Shown here piece by piece: positions 26,643 through 33,084 of a DNA stretch of 39,640 nucleotides (positions are counted from its first letter, which is position 1; each line of letters begins with the position of its first letter). A program made the position numbers and the translations under genes. The notes under the pieces are model-generated. The model did no database searches, was not told where the DNA came from, and saw nothing but the letters and a program-made list of their open reading frames with translations. The DNA is from a virus. Location: positions 1 through 39,640 of IMG/VR virus record IMGVR_UViG_3300004151_000018, one strand, 5' to 3'.

Positions 26643-26821
26643 CAGTGCCCGGCCTTCTTGGCCCGCATCTGGTCGAAGGCTTTCTGAACCTCCTCCCGCG
26701 ACGCGCCCTTGCCGGGGTTCAGCGCCTCCGACAGCCAGGACAGCGCGCGGGCGCCATTGAAGGTGCCATCGGGGTTCTGCGCCGCCTCGCCCAGTGTCTT
26801 TTCCTTGCGAGGATCGGTCAT
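26642..26821 (-). CDS. Small protein of 59 residues upstream of HNH gene
   Basis: The frame MTDPRKEKTLGEAAQNPDG...REEVQKAFDQMRAKKAGH fills the gap between two genes: its ATG is in a 4-bp overlap with the preceding stop and its stop overlaps the HNH start. It is helical, with a charged C-terminal segment, and is of a type often found next to HNH genes in alphaproteobacterial phages. No function is known. Tight coupling argues that it is real. Confidence 0.6.
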   Translation of the reverse strand: MTDPRKEKTLGEAAQNPDGTFNGARALSWLSEALNPGKGASREEVQKAFDQMRAKKAGH

Positions 26822-27102
26822 CGCCCGAACCCCACCTCACCATCCGCCGCGATCTCCCTGGCCTCAATCATCCGAGCGACGAGCGGCCAGGACATCTCGA
26901 CATGCCGGGCGATCTCCGCCTCGCTGTAGAGCGGAACGGGATCATCAACGCCCGCCTCGGCAATGGCCGCGTTGCAGGCGGCGTTGCGAGCCGGATCGCC
27001 GAAGATCGATGCGCGAAGGGTCCGCTTGGCGATGGCGCGGGCGGTTGATTCTGTGACGGCAGCCGCGTCGGCGATGCTCCGAGACGGGGGCTGGATGGCC
27101 AT
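26818..27102 (-). CDS. Small putative DNA-binding protein
   Basis: This 94-residue protein begins MAIQPPSRSIADAAAVTEST and has helix-rich segments TARAIAKRTLRAS and YSEAEIARHVEMSWPLVARMI, which looks like a helix-turn-helix of the type found in packaging-associated small proteins. It is the gene before a 59-residue protein and HNH/terS. The start at 27100-27102 avoids a less likely extension into the preceding gene. An alternative is a second terminase-like adaptor. No family name can be given. Confidence 0.5.
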   Translation of the reverse strand: MAIQPPSRSIADAAAVTESTARAIAKRTLRASIFGDPARNAACNAAIAEAGVDDPVPLYSEAEIARHVEMSWPLVARMIEAREIAADGEVGFGR

Positions 27103-27104
27103 GG

Positions 27105-27434
27105 TCAACCCCGTCCCTGCGTCGGCGCAGCCACGCCCTTGAGCCGCCACGACACAAATGCGTTGAGGACCTCAATGCCCACGTACCCGGCGGCGCAGCC
27201 AATTCCCGCCGTCGTGAGCGGGTCGGCGTCCATCCGCTGCGCGACTGACCCAGCGGCGAGCGTCAGCGCGCCAAGCGTCGGTAGGTCCAGCAGCATCATG
27301 CGGCGGAACGACTTGACCCGGCCCGCCTTGGCCTCGCGGGACCACCGCGCGAACATGCCGAAGACAACCCCAAGCAGGGACGGCAGCAGCGGCTTGGCCG
27401 CCTGGATCAGATCGGGGTTGGGATCAGCGGCCAT
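27105..27434 (-). CDS. Putative holin (LydA/phage_holin_3-like)
   Basis: This protein of 109 residues has three hydrophobic stretches: about 16-31 (LLPSLLGVVFGMFARW), 48-66 (LDLPTLGALTLAAGSVAQ) and 74-96 (AGIGCAAGYVGIEVLNAFVSW), with basic residues between the first two (REAKAGRVKSFRR) and a basic, Pro-rich tail. The size and topology match LydA-type holins that pore the inner membrane to release endolysin. It lies at the start of the late operon, downstream of the candidate late promoter. Endolysin is not nearby, unless it is the partial gene at the left edge. The function is inferred from topology. Confidence 0.6.
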   Translation of the reverse strand: MAADPNPDLIQAAKPLLPSLLGVVFGMFARWSREAKAGRVKSFRRMMLLDLPTLGALTLAAGSVAQRMDADPLTTAGIGCAAGYVGIEVLNAFVSWRLKGVAAPTQGRG

Positions 27435-27437
27435 GGG

Positions 27438-27668
27438 TCAGTCCTCGGAACGTGTGGGGTGCGCGCCAGCGGCGCGAGCGTAGGGGCGCACCGGATCAGG
27501 CTGACCGGCGATGGCTTCGCGATAGGCTTCAACGAGGTCACAGGCAAGACCCAGAGGATCATCGAGCAGGATGGGCAGGACGAAGCGGCGACCACGCCGC
27601 CAGATGACCAGCTCCACCTTGCCGTCCACCGTTCGGGCGTAGGCTTGTGGGCGGTCGCGCAAGGGCAT
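27438..27668 (-). CDS. Small protein, first gene of the late region
   Basis: This protein of 76 residues begins MPLRDRPQAYARTVDGKVEL. The sequence has short strands (VELVIWRRGRRFVLPILLD), then a helix (GLACDLVEAYREAIA), and a Pro/Arg-rich end. Its ATG is 20 nt downstream of a strong terminator-like hairpin and has only a weak AGGG as Shine-Dalgarno. No family was recognised. Its place right after the candidate late promoter suggests it is the first translated late gene. Confidence 0.5.
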   Translation of the reverse strand: MPLRDRPQAYARTVDGKVELVIWRRGRRFVLPILLDDPLGLACDLVEAYREAIAGQPDPVRPYARAAGAHPTRSED

Positions 27669-27688
27669 GAGAGGGAACCCTGAATACG

Positions 27689-27723
27689 AAAAACCCCGTC
27701 GCCATGAATATGGGACGGGGTTT
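27689..27723 (-). terminator. Strong terminator at the start of the late region
   Basis: On the minus strand AAACCCCGTC pairs with GACGGGGTTT around a loop that can itself form CCAT/ATGG, followed by TTTTTC. Plus-strand reading also gives T-rich sequence after the hairpin, so it may work both ways. It sits 61 nt after the DUF6456-like gene and 20 nt before the next start codon. Confidence 0.85.
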
Positions 27724-27731
27724 ATTCTCTT

Positions 27732-27784
27732 CGGTCGTGTCTATACACACCGTATCAGAAAAGTAACGATGTCATATTCACGGG
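27732..27784 (-). promoter_or_regulatory. Candidate late promoter and operator region
   Basis: The segment is A+T-rich compared with its surroundings. It contains an inverted repeat CGGTCGTGT/ACACACCG (27732-27752) with a TATAGA on the minus strand (27740-27745) as a possible -10. The matching -35 is poor, and a second pair, TTGACC and TACTTT with 17-bp spacing, is also possible but weak. Transcription from here would run straight into the terminator at 27689-27723, the layout of lambda PR'-tR'. The promoter itself is not certain. Confidence 0.4.
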
Positions 27785-28774
27785 TCAAGCGGTATTTGCG
27801 CGGCTGCGCAACTCCACCCGCGCCGCCGCGTACAATTCGCTCATCGTGTCCGCGACCGCGCGCCACCGCCGACCACCCAAAGACACCGCTCGGAATTGCG
27901 CGCGCAACGCCTCGTTCCGGTCCAAGCCGTCGCGATCCTCGCAAAACACCAGCGGGACCGGCATTCCATCGGCCAGCACCTGCGTGGTTGTCACGTCAGG
28001 CCGCAAGCCATAGACATCGCCAACCGCCTCCAGCCCCACCCGCAACGCCGCTTTGGCGCGACGCTGCACCGACCGCGCCGTACCTCCGGCGGCTTGGGTC
28101 AAGGTCGCCTCGCGCAAGACCACCGCCTCGACCATACCCCACACGGACGCGCCGTCGAACGCTCCGGCGTCCTGGCAAGCCCGCCGCGCCGCATCCATCC
28201 GCATCGCGGCAGCGACGGCGAAATCCTCCCACGACCGCCCGCCATCCACCGTCAGGCCGCTTCCTCCTCCGCCCCCCACGTCCTCATCGTCGCTGGCGTC
28301 ACGCGCGCCCGCAACCACCTTCGCGTCCTGCCCCAATCGGTCGCCCGCCTCGAACTGCCGCATGGTCAGCAGCCCACGCCCGTTGAGCGTGGCCAAGGCC
28401 GTCAATGCCCGCGCCCTGGACTGACCAGCGCGCATGGTTCCCTCGACCACCACGTCACGGCGATGACGCTCCGGCGACACAGCGCCGACGCGCGCCACCT
28501 GCTCCGCTTGCCGACCACGCTCGCCGTCAACCCGGCGGCGGGCGCGCTCCAGCAGGATTTCGGCAACCAGATCGGTGACGTCCTCCGGCCCTTCGCTCCC
28601 TTCCCGAAAATGGCGGCGGGTCACGACGCGACCGCCCTGCTCCAGTTCAGCCGTGAAGACATCCGGCAGATCGGCGCGGCGGGTCGCTGAAACCGCAACG
28701 GTCAGCGTCACCGACAGCATGGCGGGGGCGTCGGGAACTGGCAGAACGCGGACGGTCTGAACGGCGTGTTTCAT
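27785..28774 (-). CDS. DUF6456-like protein, candidate late-gene regulator
   Basis: This 329-residue protein has a middle region (about 130-256) resembling DUF6456: GRGLLTMRQFEAGDRLGQD, a Gly-rich linker, then MRMDAARRACQDAGAFDG and a helical end (AKAALRVGLEAVGDVYG). DUF6456 proteins in Alphaproteobacteria have a helix-turn-helix-like fold and are thought to be regulators. In this genome the gene is between the replication initiator and the late operon, the position of lambda Q, and the candidate promoter and terminator lie right behind it. The ATG at 28772-28774 was preferred; a GTG four codons earlier overlaps the previous stop (GTGA). A function as antiterminator or activator is a proposal, not shown. 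Confidence 0.55.
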   Translation of the reverse strand: MKHAVQTVRVLPVPDAPAMLSVTLTVAVSATRRADLPDVFTAELEQGGRVVTRRHFREGSEGPEDVTDLVAEILLERARRRVDGERGRQAEQVARVGAVSPERHRRDVVVEGTMRAGQSRARALTALATLNGRGLLTMRQFEAGDRLGQDAKVVAGARDASDDEDVGGGGGSGLTVDGGRSWEDFAVAAAMRMDAARRACQDAGAFDGASVWGMVEAVVLREATLTQAAGGTARSVQRRAKAALRVGLEAVGDVYGLRPDVTTTQVLADGMPVPLVFCEDRDGLDRNEALRAQFRAVSLGGRRWRAVADTMSELYAAARVELRSRANTA

Positions 28775-28782
28775 CGGTCGTC

Positions 28783-29853
28783 TCACAGCAGCGCGGGTTC
28801 AGGCAGGATTTCGGCGATCAGGTCGGAAGGAGCCTCACAACCGCGCTCGTTGGGCGGCGAACCCCAGGACGGGAGCCACGTTTTCGATTTCGCAAAGCCG
28901 CCCAACCGCATCCGCCAGACCTGCCGGGCAGCCGGTGAACTCCGTCCGAATTGCGGCTCCGGGGCGGCGGGCGCAGCGGCCACGGAAACCGTCGCCCGCC
29001 CCCCGGCGGTCAGCCGAACGTCCGGGTACCCGGCAGCCTGCGCGGAGACCAACTCCTTGATCCGGTTTGAAAACCATTTCAGCGCGTCGATGGGCGGCTT
29101 GCCGGTGTCGGCCAAACGCTGCTGGGCCGTCAGGAACGCATGTTCGCACAGGTGCAGGTCGGCCCCGGCCTCGATCAGCTCAGCCGCAACCGCCTCGTCG
29201 GTCGCGGCGGGACGGGTTCGGCGGGCCCCCTCCCCGAACGCCACCACCCGCGCTTCCTCAAACGCCGCGATGATCGCCGACACGCTGGTCAGCGATGCGC
29301 CCGTTCCTTCCATCCCATCAGCTTTAAGCTCAAGCTTAGCTTTTAGCTTTTCTTCTTTAAGCTCTTCAGCCGCAAAATTTTTGCGGGGATGGGGCAAATT
29401 ATTTGCGGGGATGGGGAAAGAATTTTGCGGGGGGAAGGCGACGACATTCCCCTCCCCCCGCAAACCGTTTGCGGGGATGGGGCAAATTTCTTGCGGGGGA
29501 GTGGGGCAAGAATTTTGCGGGGATGGGGCAAATTCCTTGCGGGGGTGGGGCAAGCGATTTGCGGGGGGAATCATCGCCTCCAGACGATCCAGATCGATCC
29601 GGTATTCACGGGGCCGATGCGTCACGGGGTCTTCCTTCGCGACCAGAACCAGCACGCCCAGGGCGACCAGATCGGCGATGGCGCTGCGGATCGTGGGCAG
29701 CGTCGCCGAGCAGGCCGAGGCCAGCGCCGGGACGGACGGAAAGACGCCGCTGCCGTCACGCTGGGCATAGCAGGCGCAGCGCAACAGCACCAGCTTGGGC
29801 GTGCTGCGCAGCGACGACAGCCAAATCATATCATCCAGAGCGCCATAGGCCAT
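28783..29853 (-). CDS. Replication initiator, O-like, with origin inside the gene
   Basis: This 356-residue protein begins MAYGALDDMIWLSSLRS. Residues about 15-95 form a winged-helix domain (PKLVLLRCACYAQRDGSGVF, ALASACSATLPTIRSAIADL), as in O-type initiators that bind iterons. Residues 92-158 are a low-complexity Pro/Asn/Lys-rich region (PHPRKEFAPSPQ, CPIPANGL) encoded by a 22-bp repeat array; its three frames give different peptides. An A+T-rich stretch follows (encoding EELKEEKLKAKLELK), then a C-terminal part (180-356) probably contacting a helicase or its loader. This is the order of lambda gene O: DNA-binding part, iterons, AT-rich DUE, C-terminal part. Neighbours are an AAA+ ATPase upstream and the Q-position gene downstream. 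The ATG is at 29851-29853. Confidence 0.8.
   Translation of the reverse strand: MAYGALDDMIWLSSLRSTPKLVLLRCACYAQRDGSGVFPSVPALASACSATLPTIRSAIADLVALGVLVLVAKEDPVTHRPREYRIDLDRLEAMIPPANRLPHPRKEFAPSPQNSCPTPPQEICPIPANGLRGEGNVVAFPPQNSFPIPANNLPHPRKNFAAEELKEEKLKAKLELKADGMEGTGASLTSVSAIIAAFEEARVVAFGEGARRTRPAATDEAVAAELIEAGADLHLCEHAFLTAQQRLADTGKPPIDALKWFSNRIKELVSAQAAGYPDVRLTAGGRATVSVAAAPAAPEPQFGRSSPAARQVWRMRLGGFAKSKTWLPSWGSPPNERGCEAPSDLIAEILPEPALL
29318..29372. other. A+T-rich stretch next to the iterons, possible unwinding element
   Basis: Sequence such as CTTTAAGCTCAAGCTTAGC, TTTTAGCTTTTCTTCTTTAAG is much more A+T-rich than this GC-rich genome. It lies immediately after the iterons in the gene's reading direction, the position of the duplex unwinding element in lambda ori. 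AAGCTTAGCTTTTAGCTTT also contains short tandem AGCTT repeats. Confidence 0.55.
29381..29578. repeat. Iteron array, candidate replication origin
   Basis: About nine units with consensus TTGCGGGGATGGGGCAAATT start at 29381, 29403, 29425, 29469, 29491, 29515, 29537 and 29559. One inverted unit (29446-29467) fills the one double-length gap, so the spacing is 22 bp except for one step of 24. Three units match the full 20-mer exactly; the rest are degenerate. The 22-bp period is not a multiple of three, so the peptide differs from unit to unit while the DNA is conserved. This argues that the DNA is selected. The array lies inside the O-like gene. Confidence 0.85.
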
Positions 29854-29854
29854 G

Positions 29855-30064
29855 TCACACCCCCTGCGCGGCCTTGTAGGCCCGCCATGCCTTTGCGGTT
29901 TCGGTGGTAACCCCGCCGGTGGACAGCAGCGTCACCGCCGCCCGGCGCGGGAAACGGGGGCAGGACGGCGTCCGATGCCATCCCGCCTCCATCCGCTCGA
30001 TCAGGTCCAGAATGGGCTGGGCGGCTCTCAGAACCGTCTCAGCAGAAGCTTGCGGCATGGTCAT
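29855..30064 (-). CDS. Small protein upstream of the initiator gene
   Basis: This 69-residue protein starts MTMPQASAETVLRAAQPILD; a second ATG two codons later could also be used. It is helical at first (LRAAQPILDLIERMEAGW), then TPSCPRFPRRAAVTLLSTGG and a short helix. The stop is one base before the initiator ATG and the start overlaps the membrane-protein stop, so translation of the three is coupled. No family was recognised; a role in replication is suggested only by the position. Confidence 0.5.
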   Translation of the reverse strand: MTMPQASAETVLRAAQPILDLIERMEAGWHRTPSCPRFPRRAAVTLLSTGGVTTETAKAWRAYKAAQGV

Positions 30065-30303
30065 CCCTCCCGGTTGGGCAACGTCTTGCCGTTGACGATG
30101 ACGATGACGACCATGCCCGGCAGAGCGTCGGCGATGAGCAGCGCGCCCGCGAAAATGGCGGAACCGATCTGCGCCCCGTCACTCCAGGACATCCACGCAA
30201 CGAACGCGAAGATCCCGCAGCACGACCAAAACAGGATGAGACCGGCGCGCTTGGTCAGGCGAAGTCCCGCCAGCGCCAAACGACGATATGCGCTCGTTTG
30301 CAT
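30061..30303 (-). CDS. Small membrane protein, two transmembrane segments
   Basis: This 80-residue protein has a basic N-terminus (QTSAYRRLALAGLRLTKR), a first hydrophobic segment at about 20-40 and a second at 46-70 (IFAGALLIADALPG and VVIVIV), with SDGAQ between them, and ends NGKTLPNREG. Its position inside the replication block is unusual for a membrane protein. It may be a superinfection-exclusion or small accessory protein; nothing specific is visible. Confidence 0.55.
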   Translation of the reverse strand: MQTSAYRRLALAGLRLTKRAGLILFWSCCGIFAFVAWMSWSDGAQIGSAIFAGALLIADALPGMVVIVIVNGKTLPNREG

Positions 30304-30305
30304 TG

Positions 30306-31208
30306 TCAGCGCCCCCCCTGGTCATTGGCGTCGCTGCGCGTCGGCGGCCATGCGATCTTCTTGATGCGGGCCAGCGCGGCGGCATCTCCCCACAGCGGTG
30401 GCAGCGTGCTTTCCGAATGAGGCCGCACCGACGCAATCGCCCGGCTCATCACCGACGCAACGTCCGTCGCCTGAGGAATCTTCGGGCTGATGACGAGGTC
30501 CCGCTTGATCCCCTCCATCAACTGCCGCAGCAGGGCCGGATAGGCTCCCGCCGTCGCGTCGCAAAGCTCATCCATGGCCTCGTCAGGCAGGATGTAGGGC
30601 TTCAGGTAGCGCGTCAGGATCGCGTAGCGGCATTCGTCGTCCGGTTCGCGGATTTGTAGGTGCATACCGAAGCGCCGCCAGATCGCCGGATCAATCCCGT
30701 CTCCCTGGTTGGTGGCAGCCAGCAACGTTCCGGGAAAGGCGTCGATCATCTGAAGCAGCGCGATGACAACGCTGTTTCGGTTGGCGTCCGTCGAATGGGT
30801 TACGTCGGTGCGCTTAGCCGCGATGCTGTCAAATTCGTCCAGGAACAGGATGCAACTATCAGCCTGAGCGATCACATCGTCGAAGAGCGCGTTTACGTTC
30901 TGGCCGGTTTCGCCGACATACTTGCTTTGCAACGACGCCATGTTGACCACGATCAAGGGCAATCCTCGGCGGGCGGCCAGATGATGCGCCATCGTCGTCT
31001 TGCCGCATCCAGGCGGCCCAAACATCAGCGCCGTGCGGCGCGCCTTGATCCCCACCGCCGCCAGCTCGTCCGCCGCATCCAGCTCGATCATCCATTGGCG
31101 CAGAGCGGCGCGGATCGGTTGATCCAGGATCGGGGCCTCAGCATCGCGCGGGTACAGGATTTCAGCGAACTGCCGAATCGTCCTGGTGGGTTTGAACGCG
31201 TCTGCCAT
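30306..31208 (-). CDS. AAA+ ATPase of the classic (katanin/FtsH-like) clade
   Basis: This 300-residue protein starts MADAFKPTRTIRQFAE. It has a single AAA+ module: Walker A GPPGCGKT at 64-71, the pore-loop-like SLQSKYVGET at 92-101, Walker B ILFLDEFD at 120-127, sensor 1 LLAATNQ at 162-168 and the arginine-finger region IWRRFGMH at 177-183. Outside the module are only about 50 residues at the N-terminus and a helical lid at the C-terminus. Such ATPases remodel proteins. It lies two small genes from the O-like initiator where other phages keep a helicase loader or helicase, but DnaC/lambda P-type loaders are of other clades. It may remodel initiation complexes; that is an inference. The ATG at 31206-31208 is used rather than a TTG two codons upstream. 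Confidence 0.85.
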   Translation of the reverse strand: MADAFKPTRTIRQFAEILYPRDAEAPILDQPIRAALRQWMIELDAADELAAVGIKARRTALMFGPPGCGKTTMAHHLAARRGLPLIVVNMASLQSKYVGETGQNVNALFDDVIAQADSCILFLDEFDSIAAKRTDVTHSTDANRNSVVIALLQMIDAFPGTLLAATNQGDGIDPAIWRRFGMHLQIREPDDECRYAILTRYLKPYILPDEAMDELCDATAGAYPALLRQLMEGIKRDLVISPKIPQATDVASVMSRAIASVRPHSESTLPPLWGDAAALARIKKIAWPPTRSDANDQGGR

Positions 31209-31210
31209 GG

Positions 31211-31894
31211 TCAACCCTCTCCGCCCGTCGCGTCATCACCACCGGATGAGCCGGACGCGGAGCCGCCCGGCTTGCCCGGCTTCTTGCCGCCCTTCTTCGC
31301 GCCACCGCGCCGCAACTCGGGCGGCAGGTCCATGCCGTCGCTGCCGGTCGCCGCACACCACGCAGCATCCCACGCGGCCCGGTTGGGGTCGCCTGCGGCA
31401 AACGGGTTGTCGGCCAGCGGAACACCGGCCTCACCGGCTGTCTTCCCCAGCGCTGTGGCTTCATCCTTGGTCACAGCATCGGGGGCTGAGGGGGGCGTGG
31501 GTGGCGCGTCGGGGCGTTTGCGGCCCGACAGATGATCCTCAATGTCCGTCTGCTGGTCGTCAGCGGGATCGGCAGCGCCCTTGTTGCCCTTGCCCTTCAC
31601 CGGGCGCGGGTTGAGCGGGATGTCCGGGTTCGTGCCAGCGCCTTCGCCAAAGCCCATTGCCTCCTTGTAGAGGTCGAACAGAGCCTCTTGCTCTGCCAAG
31701 GCGGCGGCGTTTTCCTCCCGTTTGTCCATGTAGGTGATGATCTGGCGGATGATCTTGGTGTCGAACCCGGTGCCCTTGGCTTCGGCGAAGACCTCCTTCA
31801 CGTCCGCCTGGATGCCCTTGACCTCCGCCCGCAGATTACGGATCCGCGTGACGAACGATTTCAGCCGCTCAGCGGCGATTCCTCCCGTGCTCAT
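31211..31894 (-). CDS. GapR/DUF2312 nucleoid protein with an added C-terminal tail
   Basis: This 227-residue protein carries DUF2312 (GapR) at residues about 5-82: RLKSFVTRIRNLRAEVKGIQ and VKEVFAEAKGTGFDTKIIRQI, ending in an acidic helix. GapR binds overtwisted DNA ahead of replication forks and is a compact protein of about 90 residues in the host. Here about 140 residues more follow: a Pro/Asp-rich linker, then GEAGVPLADNPFAAGDPNRA and WDAAWCAA (about 155-182), which resembles the small ribosome-modulation-factor-like motif N-P-x-x-x-G-x-x-x-x-x-AW-x-x-GW found in phage proteins, and finally a Lys/Gly/Ser-rich basic tail (195-212). It sits between the DUF1064 nuclease and the AAA+ ATPase. 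The GapR domain call is good; the motif at the C-terminus is weaker. Confidence 0.8.
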   Translation of the reverse strand: MSTGGIAAERLKSFVTRIRNLRAEVKGIQADVKEVFAEAKGTGFDTKIIRQIITYMDKREENAAALAEQEALFDLYKEAMGFGEGAGTNPDIPLNPRPVKGKGNKGAADPADDQQTDIEDHLSGRKRPDAPPTPPSAPDAVTKDEATALGKTAGEAGVPLADNPFAAGDPNRAAWDAAWCAATGSDGMDLPPELRRGGAKKGGKKPGKPGGSASGSSGGDDATGGEG

Positions 31895-32370
31895 AGCCCA
31901 ACCTCAATGATGGTGGCGCCAGGGTAAGCCGCCTCGACCAGCTTCTTTTTCAGCCGGTACAGAGGGGTCCGCGTGGCAGATGATTTGACGTCCTCAATCC
32001 GCTGGACGCCCGTGGCGACCACGCGGTAGCGGAAATCGGCGATGTAAACGGCAACCCGGATGCCGTTGATTTCAATGGGGAACGCGGGCTGAAGCTCCAA
32101 CCCGGCGATTTCGCCAGACCACTCCAACAGGCGAAGCTCAGCGTAGCGCGTCGCCTCGGCCTTGCTGTCGAAGCGGATGCCGTCCACTTCGGTCGGAACC
32201 GCCCCGTATTTGTTCCGCTTGGCGTTCGGCTTGGCCGCTTTCTGCCCGGTCCGTTCAGCGCGCAGCCGGTCCCGCTCACGCTCGGCGAACAGGAAGGCGT
32301 CAACCTGCCGCAGAGCCAGCGCGCCAAGCGTCAGCACCGACACACCGCGCCCGTGTCTTCCGCCGCCCAT
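31891..32370 (-). CDS. DUF1064 protein, PD-(D/E)XK nuclease-like
   Basis: This 159-residue protein starts MGGGRHGRGVSVL. Residues 53-159 match the DUF1064 layout: NKYGAVPTEVDGIRFDSKAEA, RYAELRLLEWSGEIAGLELQP, VAVYIADFRYRV, then QRIEDVKS and LYRLKKKLVEA. The acidic residues (D112 in YIADF, and E126-D127-x-K129) fit a PD-(D/E)XK core, so it is probably a small recombination or resolvase-type nuclease, like T7 endonuclease I relatives. GGAGG lies about 6 nt before the ATG at 32368-32370, which overlaps the previous stop. Confidence 0.75.
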   Translation of the reverse strand: MGGGRHGRGVSVLTLGALALRQVDAFLFAERERDRLRAERTGQKAAKPNAKRNKYGAVPTEVDGIRFDSKAEATRYAELRLLEWSGEIAGLELQPAFPIEINGIRVAVYIADFRYRVVATGVQRIEDVKSSATRTPLYRLKKKLVEAAYPGATIIEVGL

Positions 32371-33080
32371 CACAGCCTCCACAGCCAATCAGGGACGCCA
32401 TGGTGCAGCCCGGCCAACTCGGCGGCGCGGCGGTAGGCTGGGCGGGCGGCGATCCAATCCCGCCACCATGTCGTCCGGCAATCCCCAGCCCACTCCCGAC
32501 CAACAGCCCGCCATTTCGGATGGTCCGTGATGGCGTAAAAAGCCGCCTGCTCAATGCGCGTCACCTCCGTGTCGCCCAGATGCTCCAGAACAGCGGTCAG
32601 GGTCCGCGCGATGTGAGACCCCAGCGCCGCCGGTTCCTCGCACCGGGACGGGCCAGGGCGAGCGCCAGCGGCCAGCATCACGTCCAGCAGCACCAGAAGG
32701 TCAGCGGAGCGGGCGCGCCAACCCGCGCGATCCGCAACGCGGTGACACCAGGAATCCAGAGCGCGCGACGCCTGCTTGGTGAGCTGCTTGCACAGGATCG
32801 GGTACAGCGGCGGCGAAGGCGGCGGCAGTTTGATCCGCTGCGCCTGTCGTCCGGCATAGCGGATAACCAGGGCGTGCAGAGCGTCAGGGGCCGCGCCGTT
32901 CCGTTCGGCGTCCTCCGCGTCCAGAACGAAGCTGGCGCGCTGTTCCGGCGAATGGATGCCCCAGACGATGGCCAGCGCCGGATGGCCATACGTCATCACC
33001 GGACAGCCTTGATCGTCACGCCGGGCCAGCGCCTCGACGTCAACGCCCCACGGGGTTTCGATGATGCAGGGTTCAGTCAT
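32370..33080 (-). CDS. Unknown protein of the early region, 236 residues
   Basis: The protein begins MTEPCIIETPWGVDVEALAR and contains AIVWGIHSPEQRASFVLDAE, then a helical part with LCKQLTKQASRALDSWCHRV, and ends in AGLHHGVPDWLWRL. It has several Trp residues and conserved-looking helices, but no motif that I recognise. A Cys-rich or nuclease signature is absent. It lies between a methyltransferase and the DUF1064 gene. It may work with one of these, without evidence. Confidence 0.5.
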   Translation of the reverse strand: MTEPCIIETPWGVDVEALARRDDQGCPVMTYGHPALAIVWGIHSPEQRASFVLDAEDAERNGAAPDALHALVIRYAGRQAQRIKLPPPSPPLYPILCKQLTKQASRALDSWCHRVADRAGWRARSADLLVLLDVMLAAGARPGPSRCEEPAALGSHIARTLTAVLEHLGDTEVTRIEQAAFYAITDHPKWRAVGREWAGDCRTTWWRDWIAARPAYRRAAELAGLHHGVPDWLWRL

Positions 33081-33084
33081 GGGT

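Noticed and set aside
29381-29578. The repeat array as a CRISPR
   Set aside because: Units are contiguous at 22 bp with no unique spacers, lie inside a gene, and include an inverted unit; no cas gene is present. An iteron array fits better.
29389-29910. Plus-strand frame across the iterons coding for a Gly/Trp-rich repeat protein (MGQIICGDGER-like units)
   Set aside because: It is only the complement of the iterons; the minus-strand gene carries a recognisable winged-helix domain and normal coupling with neighbours.
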